Below are positions 8,505 to 15,371 of a DNA stretch of 32,086 nt, piece after piece. The notes under the pieces were generated by a model. That model was not told the origin of the DNA and ran no database searches. It saw nothing but the letters and a program-made list of their open reading frames with translations. Source of the DNA: Bacteriovoracaceae bacterium UBA4096 (GTDB lineage Bacteria; Bdellovibrionota; Bacteriovoracia; Bacteriovoracales; Bacteriovoracaceae); the NCBI GenBank assembly GCA_002381945.1, contig DFXY01000062.1, positions 121,612 to 153,697 on the forward strand. The letters are read 5' to 3'. Both the position numbers and the translations under genes were made by a program. Every line of letters begins with the position of its first letter. Within the stretch, counting starts at the first letter, position 1.

Positions 8505-9044
8505 TTATTGGTTCATTTCCCCAATATTAGAGCGAATTGTGGACTCTGTTCCGCCTGTTTGTTCAGCAGCAGCTGAATAAGCAGCTCCGGCACCTTTACG
8601 AGCAAGGTCACCAAGAGAAGTAGTAGCTAGGTAATCTTGCATGATTTGACCTAGGTTTTCGAAATAACCTTTTGTCAGGTTGAACTCTTTTGTATCAACG
8701 ATAGCGTTGATATCGTTTCCTGATTCATCTTTCATCACTTCGATACCAGAACTTGGTACAGCAAGAATATCACGAGCAGGGTTGATGTTCTCACCAACAC
8801 AGTCTAGTACGTCTTTTACTGTAATTTCGTCTTGTGAACGAGAAAGGACATAGCCCCCGCCCGGACCGCGAACTGACTTAACTACTTTACCTGTACGAAG
8901 CTTTCTGAAAAGCTGCTCTAGGTAGTGTAGAGAGATTGATTGTCTTGTTGAGATCTCTTGAAGTCTAACTGGGTTTCCATTTGAGTGGAAAGTTAGGTCA
9001 AGCATAGCTCGGACTGCGTAACGGCCTTTTGATGTAAGTCTCAT
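8505..9044 (-). CDS. Rrf2/IscR-family regulator lacking cluster cysteines
   Basis: A 179-residue winged-helix regulator with the canonical IscR opening 'MRLTSKGRYAVRAMLDL' and DNA-binding region through 'SISLHYLEQLFRKLR' and 'VKSVRGPGGGYVLSR' (residues 36-69). In IscR, three cysteines and a histidine after about residue 90 hold a [2Fe-2S] cluster. Here the whole protein has one cysteine, Cys82 in 'DVLDCVGE', and the loop instead reads 'NPARDILAVPSSG'. The C-terminus carries an Ala/Gly/Ser-rich tail ('KGAGAAYSAAAEQTGG'). The ATG at 9044 has a perfect GGAGG six bases upstream, so the upstream TTG at 9065 is rejected. The position upstream of a cysteine desulfurase matches iscR-iscS organisation. 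Confidence 0.92.
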   Translation of the reverse strand: MRLTSKGRYAVRAMLDLTFHSNGNPVRLQEISTRQSISLHYLEQLFRKLRTGKVVKSVRGPGGGYVLSRSQDEITVKDVLDCVGENINPARDILAVPSSGIEVMKDESGNDINAIVDTKEFNLTKGYFENLGQIMQDYLATTSLGDLARKGAGAAYSAAAEQTGGTESTIRSNIGEMNQ

Positions 9045-9339
9045 TGTCTTCCTCCATAAATCCAAAAAAGTTGGTAAATTTTGATCGGGTTACGAAACCA
9101 TCCTTGTCACCCGTGAGATTTTCACCTGAATGTCGCTCACAACAATCCAGACTAAATATCTCCTAAATAGTATGACCTTTTCTTTTTTCTCACGTCAACT
9201 TTTAAATCTGAAACAATTCTCTATTTTTGGTAGGGGCAATTTTGACAAAAAAAAGGGGAATACTATCAAAAGGTTAACTCGCCTCTATGGAAGCTCTGGT
9301 GTTAAATTGTCTCCGGGCAAAAATTTCCGACAAAGTAAG
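9045..9339. other. Intergenic region between iscR-like and tsaE genes
   Basis: 295 bases without a convincing gene. It holds the iscR-like promoter (9169-9198), then about 120 bases of untranslated leader on the minus strand. Next to the tsaE stop, 9308-9334 contains TTGTC...GACAA, a weak imperfect hairpin followed by TTT on the minus strand that might terminate the cdaA-tsaE operon. A T/A-rich block at 9175-9255 separates the two parts. Confidence 0.6.
9169..9198 (-). promoter_or_regulatory. Sigma-70-type promoter of the iscR-like operon
   Basis: On the minus strand TTGACG (9198-9193) is separated by 18 bases from CATACT (9174-9169). The -35 hexamer matches consensus at five positions and the -10 at four. 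The geometry is the same as at the fusA promoter. The leader to the ATG at 9044 would be about 118 bases. Confidence 0.65.
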
Positions 9340-9798
9340 TTAGTCTTCTGAAAGGGAGTACAAAGAGAAGTTTCGGGAGGGGCCTTCTATTGAATCCGCA
9401 GGACCCTCATTAATGGAAATCTCAATTAAATAGGCCGAATAATTTTCCGGTAATTCTCTCATCAGGCGAGAAAAAAACTTAAGGCCCCATTCAACGAAGA
9501 AGTATTGTTTATCTTCTAAGTAGACGGGTATTTCTAGTTGGAGGATCTCTTCATTCTTCTCAATCCGGTAAAAATCAGCATGCAGAATATTCTTATACTC
9601 GGATATAATGGAATAAGTCGGACTAAAAGTTTCTTTCTCACCTATGAATGATTGAGTAAAAGTTGTTTTACCGGCACCAAGGTCTCCTTCCAGAATAATC
9701 ATGGCAGGAATTTTAGTCAGGTCTTTTAATTCATAAACAATGTAGGACAAATCTGACTTATATACTTTCTTCCATTCCCGGATTAGTTTCTTATTCAT
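9340..9798 (-). CDS. tsaE: tRNA threonylcarbamoyladenosine biosynthesis ATPase TsaE
   Basis: A 152-residue P-loop ATPase that works with TsaB and TsaD to make t6A37 in ANN-decoding tRNAs. The Walker A motif is 'GDLGAGKTT' (residues 38-46). 'FSPTYSIISEY' and 'ILHADFYRIE' match the conserved SPT and H-x-D-x-Y-R blocks, and 'FVEWGLKF' is the characteristic VEW region. The ATG at 9798 starts one base after the stop of the NAD(P)HX repair gene, with AAGGATTAGG as ribosome site, so it is the last gene of the cdaA operon. The adjacency of nnr and tsaE is common in bacteria. Confidence 0.95.
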   Translation of the reverse strand: MNKKLIREWKKVYKSDLSYIVYELKDLTKIPAMIILEGDLGAGKTTFTQSFIGEKETFSPTYSIISEYKNILHADFYRIEKNEEILQLEIPVYLEDKQYFFVEWGLKFFSRLMRELPENYSAYLIEISINEGPADSIEGPSRNFSLYSLSED

Positions 9799-9799
9799 C

Positions 9800-11392
9800 C
9801 TAATCCTTTAATAGCTCATCTAAGGCCTTAAAAGCTTCAGGAAAGGATTCAATTAAGCTTGTGGCAGTCATTGGCCTGACTCCCAACTTCTCAGCAGCAT
9901 AACGCCCAGACCAGGTATGAATGAGAACGCCCAGTAAGATAGTGCGATTGAGGTTCTCATAAATATTATAGAGTGAGTCACGCTTTTTGAGATTTGCTTC
10001 CTGTCCAATGAGTCCACCGAGGATTCCGGCCAGTACGTCTCCTACTCCACCTGAGGCCATGCCATCATTGGGCGAAAAATTAAAAAAAGTTTTACCATTT
10101 GGAAAGCCCAGATAAGTACACGGTCCCTTGAGAATGACTGAACAATTAATCCGCTCAATGGTTTCTTTTAAGTAGTAATAGGGCTCTTTTTTAACATCTT
10201 CCAGCGGTATGCCGGCGAAACGAGCAAATTCACCAAAGTGAGGAGTCATAAGGGTAGGAGCATTTCTTAATCTAAACACTTCAGCATCATCTTTTATGTT
10301 TAAAACATTAATGGCATCTGCGTCTAAGACTACGGGGCCTGAAAAGTTATTAAGAATCTCCAGCACCAGGGCGCGGGCCCTTAGAGAACGGGCGAGTCCT
10401 GGACCAATTACAATTGAGTCATATTTATTAAGGTCTTTAATTAACTTGCCCCATTTTGCCTGATCATGCGGAATATAACCGGTCATCACTTCAGGAATAA
10501 GCCGTGAGATGAATTCCTGGTACTGAGGCTCCCAGGTGGTGGCCGTTACCAGACCTGCACCTACTTTAAGTGCAGCAGTACTGGTCATCACCAAAGCTCC
10601 GGTCAAACCATGAGATCCACCAATGACCAGTGTGTGACCAAAGAGTTTTTTATCCCCGAATTTATTTCTGGCAGGAGGCAAATCATCTTTTAAATCTTTA
10701 TCAATGAGAAACTTATCACCACTCTTATTAATAATTTGTTTTGGCAACCCACTTGGAATCACCTCAACTTCACCAACGTGCAAAGCACCTTCGGCCTGAT
10801 AATATCCAAGTTTAGGTAATCCCACCGCCAGAGTCAGATCGGCCTTGATGGCATTGCCTTGAACTAAACCTGAATCACCCGCAACTCCAGTTGGAATGTC
10901 CAGAGCAATCGTATAGGCCTTCTCCTGATTGATCAGGTTGATAACGTCGTAAAGAAAATGAGATAACGGTAATCTCACTCCTGTTCCAAATATGGCATCT
11001 ATAATAATCTTTGGTGCCGAATTATGCTGAAAATAGGCTTCCAGAGCAGTGACTTCATCAATATAAGTGGTTTTTACTCCATAAGTTTCAGCAATTTTCA
11101 GCTGATCCTTAACTTCCAGAGAACAGTCCTTTTCGTCAAATAATAAGAAAGCGCGTGAACTATACCCCATACTCGCCAGGTGGCGGGCAATAGCAAGACC
11201 GGTCCCACCATTAAAACCTTTTCCGATCATGAAAATAAGTTCACCTAAATGAATCTCATCTCCCAATTTATTAACAATGGCCTTGGCCCCAAGGAGGGCC
11301 ACATTTTCAATGATTAGTTTTTCTGGGAAGTGGAATTTCGTCTGAGCGATTTTTTCCAATTCCTTCATTTCTGCGTGTGTAACAATTCTCAT
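9800..11392 (-). CDS. nnr: Bifunctional NAD(P)H-hydrate epimerase / ADP-dependent dehydratase
   Basis: A 530-residue YjeF-type fusion that repairs hydrated NAD(P)H: the N-terminal half epimerises R to S NAD(P)HX and the C-terminal half dehydrates the S form with ADP. The epimerase half spans about 1-220 ('IIDAIFGTGV', 'LDIPTGVAGDSG'). Its nucleotide loop is 'GKGFNGGTG' (57-65), where the family has GxGNNGGDG; Asn to Phe60 and Asp to Thr64 are notable changes. The dehydratase half (about 235-530) looks intact: 'VIGGSHGLTGA', 'LKVGAGLVT', 'IVIGPGLARS', 'VVLDADAINVL', 'LMTPHFGEFARF' and 'ASGGVGDVLAGIL'. It lies two bases after pdxJ and one base before tsaE, so the three are translated as a block. 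Confidence 0.94.
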   Translation of the reverse strand: MRIVTHAEMKELEKIAQTKFHFPEKLIIENVALLGAKAIVNKLGDEIHLGELIFMIGKGFNGGTGLAIARHLASMGYSSRAFLLFDEKDCSLEVKDQLKIAETYGVKTTYIDEVTALEAYFQHNSAPKIIIDAIFGTGVRLPLSHFLYDVINLINQEKAYTIALDIPTGVAGDSGLVQGNAIKADLTLAVGLPKLGYYQAEGALHVGEVEVIPSGLPKQIINKSGDKFLIDKDLKDDLPPARNKFGDKKLFGHTLVIGGSHGLTGALVMTSTAALKVGAGLVTATTWEPQYQEFISRLIPEVMTGYIPHDQAKWGKLIKDLNKYDSIVIGPGLARSLRARALVLEILNNFSGPVVLDADAINVLNIKDDAEVFRLRNAPTLMTPHFGEFARFAGIPLEDVKKEPYYYLKETIERINCSVILKGPCTYLGFPNGKTFFNFSPNDGMASGGVGDVLAGILGGLIGQEANLKKRDSLYNIYENLNRTILLGVLIHTWSGRYAAEKLGVRPMTATSLIESFPEAFKALDELLKD

Positions 11393-11394
11393 AA

Positions 11395-12156
11395 TTAACC
11401 TTTCAGCGGATATTTATTAATCAGAGTGAGCATTTCTTTTACTACATGCCCAAGTCCTATAAAGACAGATTCAGCAATAATCCAATGTCCGATATTATAC
11501 TCTTCGAATTGAGTTTCTTGAAGAAGTGTCTCTAAAGAATCAAAAGTAAGTCCATGTCCGGCATGATAGCCCCAACCGGCTTCTTTAATAATACTTTCAC
11601 CCAGATTAAATTTAACCAAGTGAGCAGTCACATCTTTTTTGTCTAAAAAATCCCGTGCATATTCGCCGGTATGAATTTCCACTGCATCTGCCTTCAGTGA
11701 GAGACATTTTTTTAATACCACTTCATCAGCTTCAACAAATAATGAAATCTTTGTAGAGGGTGAGCCGGCCTTAATATCTTCGCAGGCCTTTTTTACTCTT
11801 TGATAATTGTTCGGATCAATGACATCCAAACCACCTTCGGTAGTGCGCTCTTCTCTTTTCTCAGGAACAAGACACACCCATTCAGGCTTCTCTTTTATGG
11901 CAATTTTTATGATCTCATCTGAACAACCGATTTCCAGATTCAGGGGGAGACCCATTTTCTTACACATGTCATGAACGACGGGCACATCATGATCCTGAAT
12001 GTGCCGACGGTCTTCTCTTAAATGGATGGTAACCTGGTGAGCACCGGTGGCAAGCGCAACCTCGGCGGCCCGCATGACTTCAGGATAATATTCTCCTCTT
12101 TGCTGACGCAAAGTGGCCACGTGATCAATGTTAACTCCAAGTCGAGCAAACTTCAT
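11395..12156 (-). CDS. pdxJ: Pyridoxine 5'-phosphate synthase
   Basis: A 253-residue TIM-barrel enzyme that condenses 1-deoxyxylulose 5-phosphate with 3-amino-1-phosphohydroxyacetone to form pyridoxine 5'-phosphate, the last ring-forming step of DXP-dependent vitamin B6 synthesis. Signature blocks are 'LGVNIDHVATLRQQRG' at the N-terminus, 'QVTIHLREDRRHIQDHD' (about 42-57), 'LVPEKREERTTEGGLD' and the phosphate-binding 'GYHAGHGLTF'. Length is normal. The ATG at 12156 starts two bases after the glmM stop and its stop is two bases before nnr. In many delta-proteobacteria acpS stands between pdxJ and nnr; it is not here. Confidence 0.96.
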   Translation of the reverse strand: MKFARLGVNIDHVATLRQQRGEYYPEVMRAAEVALATGAHQVTIHLREDRRHIQDHDVPVVHDMCKKMGLPLNLEIGCSDEIIKIAIKEKPEWVCLVPEKREERTTEGGLDVIDPNNYQRVKKACEDIKAGSPSTKISLFVEADEVVLKKCLSLKADAVEIHTGEYARDFLDKKDVTAHLVKFNLGESIIKEAGWGYHAGHGLTFDSLETLLQETQFEEYNIGHWIIAESVFIGLGHVVKEMLTLINKYPLKG

Positions 12157-12158
12157 AA

Positions 12159-13517
12159 TTACCCCAAGGCCTTAGTCACAACGGCAGTTAATTCATTACA
12201 AAGAGACTGAACCATTTTCTGATCTCGACCTTCAACCATGACTCTGGCCAGAGGCTCAGTTCCAGAATAACGAAGAAGGATTCTTCCCTCCGTACCTAAT
12301 TTCTCTTCTGCCTGAAGCATCGCTTTTTTAATCTCCGGCACCTCTTCAAAAGGCACTCGTTTGGAAACTTTCACATTCTTCATTTCCTGTGGAAAAAGCT
12401 CAATTTCATTGGTGAGTTCAGAAAGATCACGGTCATAAAACTTAATGCTCTCAATAACTTTTAGGGCCGCTAAAATTCCATCACCGGTTGTTGAGTATTT
12501 TTTAAACACCAGGTGACCGGAAGGTTCTCCCCCGAAAAGTGCACCAGTCTGCCTCATATGCTCGACAATATAGCGGTCACCTACTTGGGTTCTGATAAAA
12601 TTGAGTCCCTGCTGTTTTAAATAATACTCTAAACCAAAATTACTCATGACGGTTCCCACCACTTCCATGGTCGAACCAATTTCTTGATTATCTTTTAAAA
12701 ATTTACCACACAGGCCAATGAGTTTATCCCCATGAATAACCCCACCCGAGTGATCGACTATAGTAAGCCGGTCACCGTCACCATCAAGACAAACGCCAAG
12801 ATCTGCACGGTATTTTTTAACTGCTTCCGCACAGGCCTGAGGATGCAGGGCCCCACAACCAGCATTAATATTGGTTCCGTTGGGGGTATTTCCCAAGGGG
12901 ATGACTTCTGCTCCTAATTCTTCAAAAACCACCGGCGCCAGTTTATAGCCGGCACCATTAGCACCATCAACCACAATCCTTAGTCCTTCCAATGAATACT
13001 GTGGAGAAAGCGCTGCTTTGGTATGCACAATGTATCTACCAATCACTTCATCCAGGCGTTTGGCATTCCCTAATTGATCTCCCGTTTTTTGGGGGATTAA
13101 AAAAGGCTCCAGCACCATCTTTTCAAGTTCCAATTCAATTTCATCCGGAAGCTTATGTCCGGTACGATCAAAGATTTTAATCCCATTATCTTCAAAAGAA
13201 TTGTGCGAGGCAGAGATCATCACTCCTGCATCGGCCCGCATACTTTGGGTGACAAAGGCAACACCTGGGGTTGGCAACGGGCCAGTCAGGATCGCTCTTC
13301 CTCCCTGTGAACAGACGCCAGCAGAGAATGCCTGCTCAAGCATATAACAAGAAAGACGAGTATCTTTACCAATGATGATAAGAGGTTTTTTAGAAAAGTT
13401 TTGCTGAAAATAACTGGTTACCGCGCGGCCCAGAGCGAAGGCAACTTCACCAGTCATGGGATAGACATTCGCTTTACCGCGAATTCCATCTGTTCCGAAC
13501 AATTTACGACCTGACAT
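12159..13517 (-). CDS. glmM: Phosphoglucosamine mutase
   Basis: A 452-residue alpha-D-phosphohexomutase that converts glucosamine 6-phosphate to glucosamine 1-phosphate for UDP-GlcNAc, hence peptidoglycan and lipid A. It opens 'KLFGTDGIRG'. The phosphoserine is Ser104 in 'ISASHN', the metal loop is 'DGDGDR' (245-250), the sugar-binding loop is 'GEPSGH' and the phosphate-binding C-terminal loop is 'RYSGTEPLAR'. The ATG at 13517 follows GTGAG with a five-base spacer. It is third in the cdaA-cdaR-glmM order, the arrangement in which GlmM is known from Firmicutes to bind and restrain CdaA. Confidence 0.97.
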   Translation of the reverse strand: MSGRKLFGTDGIRGKANVYPMTGEVAFALGRAVTSYFQQNFSKKPLIIIGKDTRLSCYMLEQAFSAGVCSQGGRAILTGPLPTPGVAFVTQSMRADAGVMISASHNSFEDNGIKIFDRTGHKLPDEIELELEKMVLEPFLIPQKTGDQLGNAKRLDEVIGRYIVHTKAALSPQYSLEGLRIVVDGANGAGYKLAPVVFEELGAEVIPLGNTPNGTNINAGCGALHPQACAEAVKKYRADLGVCLDGDGDRLTIVDHSGGVIHGDKLIGLCGKFLKDNQEIGSTMEVVGTVMSNFGLEYYLKQQGLNFIRTQVGDRYIVEHMRQTGALFGGEPSGHLVFKKYSTTGDGILAALKVIESIKFYDRDLSELTNEIELFPQEMKNVKVSKRVPFEEVPEIKKAMLQAEEKLGTEGRILLRYSGTEPLARVMVEGRDQKMVQSLCNELTAVVTKALG

Positions 13518-13560
13518 AAAGACTCACTTTGAGAATGAAACTAGAATTAAATATACCATT

Positions 13561-14481
13561 TTATTGTATATTCACAATAATGCTCTTTGGACTGATCTCC
13601 AGAAGGTGGATGGTAGGAGGGAGGACAACTTTGAGAGGAACTTCTGTTCGACCCCGTGCCTCTTCAGGAATGTCGGCCCAGACCTGTACAGTGGAGGATA
13701 CATTTGATCGGCTTTTTATTATTTTATCAGGGACCAGAAGCTTAACTGTGGCGAATTTTACGTTCCCAGTAATTTTCCGCTTCTCAGAAAGGAATCGGAT
13801 CGGAAGATCTTTTAGAGTGAGGTTAGAGCTTGATGCTTTGAGCTGATAAAAAAACTTAATATCAAATCCACCCGTGATAGTTAAGCGCTCATCAGGCACC
13901 TGGACTTCTACCGGAACCTGATCCAGTCCAGGCAGCCCCTCAAGATCTATTGGCCTGATTGGAAGCTCTTTTATCTTAGAAATAAGTGATCGTGGTCCGT
14001 AGACTTCTACTTCAGAAGGTTCAAGCCGTGGTTTTTGGAGTGAGAGTTTATCCGGAAGTTCCCCAGCAAACTGAAGGCGGAGAGGCACAATTTTACTCGC
14101 CTTTTTCTCCAGCTTAATATCTAGTCGCCTTGGCAGTACTCTTTCAACAATCATTCCGAAAGGTAAATTGAGCTGGGCCGGATTTATATCCACGCTAAAA
14201 TTTAATTGCCGACGGGAATTGGCCCGATTCAAATCAATCACCAGACGGTCTTCTCTTTCGGCCACTGTTCTGACAAAGGCCCTTGGACCTTCAATCATAA
14301 AAGTCACTTCATGCACAGGCTTAACAGCAAACATCATATCAGTTGGCAGTATATATTCCAGTGCCACTGTTTTCTCAAATTTTACTTTTTCCGAGTTGAG
14401 TACATAAACCCATAAGAAGAGCGAAAGAAAAAGGGAAAGGAATTTCAGAGAATGTTTTTTCAGGCGATTTCTCATGATCAT
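13561..14481 (-). CDS. cdaR: YbbR-domain protein, CdaA regulator CdaR-like
   Basis: A 306-residue membrane-anchored protein. After a basic N-terminus, one hydrophobic segment (about residues 12-28, 'LKFLSLFLSLFLWVYVL') anchors an extracytoplasmic part made of YbbR-type repeats of about 80 residues; three are suggested by recurring 'xVxxxGPxxxV/I' units ('FMIEGPRAFV', 'VEVYGPRSLI', and a third near 'FATVKLLVPDKII'). In Firmicutes CdaR binds CdaA and modulates c-di-AMP synthesis; the same role here is inferred from gene order. Its ATG overlaps the cdaA stop as ATGA, with GGAGGGCG upstream, so translation is coupled. Confidence 0.88.
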   Translation of the reverse strand: MIMRNRLKKHSLKFLSLFLSLFLWVYVLNSEKVKFEKTVALEYILPTDMMFAVKPVHEVTFMIEGPRAFVRTVAEREDRLVIDLNRANSRRQLNFSVDINPAQLNLPFGMIVERVLPRRLDIKLEKKASKIVPLRLQFAGELPDKLSLQKPRLEPSEVEVYGPRSLISKIKELPIRPIDLEGLPGLDQVPVEVQVPDERLTITGGFDIKFFYQLKASSSNLTLKDLPIRFLSEKRKITGNVKFATVKLLVPDKIIKSRSNVSSTVQVWADIPEEARGRTEVPLKVVLPPTIHLLEISPKSIIVNIQ

Positions 14482-15281
14482 GGTCGCCCTCCCATGGTTT
14501 CTACTGCACCTATACGGTCGATTTCAAGCAGAAACTTCCTGAGATATTTCCTTAAGACTTCTTCGTTTTCCATCAAATGGAAGACTCCGTTATAACAAAT
14601 ATTAATTCTACCTGTTTCTTCTGAAACTGTTACAACGACAGAATCAGAAATTTCTGTAATTCCTAAAGCTGCCCGGTGACGAGTACCGTAATGGCGGTCA
14701 ATTTCCACATTTTTAGAAAGAGGCAAGAAGCAGCCAGCTGCCTGGATAACTCCATTGTAAATAATAATTGCTCCATCGTGGAGAGGAGAATTAGTTTGGA
14801 AAATGGAATAGATAATATCAGAATGAATCCTTGAGTCCAGACGAGTACCCGAAGAAGAATAATTCAAAAGACCATGATTTTTCTCAAAGACAATTAAAGC
14901 GCCGGTTCTTTCACGGGATAATGCTGAACAGGCCGCGACCACTTCTTCAATTTGCTGATCAAACTTAGACCGGCCATTTCGACCGATGAACCTGGTACTG
15001 GAAATTGAAACTAAGGCACTTCTTATCTGATCCTGGAAAAGAACAATTAAAATAATAAAAAGGTAATCAAAGAAATTCTGAAGGACCCAGGATAAAGAAT
15101 ATAACTCATAGAATTCCGAGAACCACCAAAGCATGGCCAAGGCCATGATCCCAAAGAGCATTTGATAGGCACGTGTTCCTTGAATGATAAGGAGAAAGCG
15201 ATAGACGATGAGTCCCACGACAGCTATGTCCAGAAGATCCAGAAGTCTGAAATTGGCCAATAAAATGCCTAGCTGTTGCAA
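14478..15281 (-). CDS. cdaA: Diadenylate cyclase CdaA (c-di-AMP synthase)
   Basis: A 267-residue membrane enzyme that makes cyclic di-AMP from two ATP. Three N-terminal membrane segments (about 17-35, 38-57 and 68-85) are followed by the DAC domain. Both catalytic motifs are present: DGA at 169-171 in 'SPLHDGAIII' and RHR at 201-203 in 'YGTRHRAALG'. The C-terminus has an extra short helical tail. The start is TTG at 15281: AGAGG lies six bases upstream, and an in-frame TAA lies nine bases upstream of the TTG, so no longer start is possible. It heads the operon cdaA-cdaR-glmM-pdxJ-nnr-tsaE; a promoter between 15282 and 15335 is likely, but I could not pick convincing hexamers. Confidence 0.96.
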   Translation of the reverse strand: MQQLGILLANFRLLDLLDIAVVGLIVYRFLLIIQGTRAYQMLFGIMALAMLWWFSEFYELYSLSWVLQNFFDYLFIILIVLFQDQIRSALVSISSTRFIGRNGRSKFDQQIEEVVAACSALSRERTGALIVFEKNHGLLNYSSSGTRLDSRIHSDIIYSIFQTNSPLHDGAIIIYNGVIQAAGCFLPLSKNVEIDRHYGTRHRAALGITEISDSVVVTVSEETGRINICYNGVFHLMENEEVLRKYLRKFLLEIDRIGAVETMGGRP

Positions 15282-15335
15282 AGAAACCTCTTAAAGGATT
15301 GTCGATATAACAGCTTATCGGAAATGTTTGTGTGA

Positions 15336-15362
15336 AATAAAGGGGACCTTACGATCCCCTTT
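15336..15362 (-). terminator. Probable intrinsic terminator after the PilZ-GAF-AAA+ gene
   Basis: An 8-bp perfect stem AAAGGGGA / TCCCCTTT with an eight-base loop, followed on the minus strand by ATTTC, lies just after the stop at 15372. The T run is short and interrupted, so termination may be partial and allow some read-through into cdaA. Confidence 0.65.
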
Positions 15363-15371
15363 AAAAAAATA

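Noticed and set aside
9130..9351. A 73-residue plus-strand frame between the iscR-like and tsaE genes
   Set aside because: It lies across the iscR-like promoter, has low-complexity basic composition, lacks a ribosome site and resembles no protein; it is treated as intergenic.
13550..13572. Inverted repeat AATATAC / GTATATT at the end of cdaR
   Set aside because: It is only AT pairs apart from one, overlaps the coding end, and is not followed by a T run; it is too weak to call a terminator.
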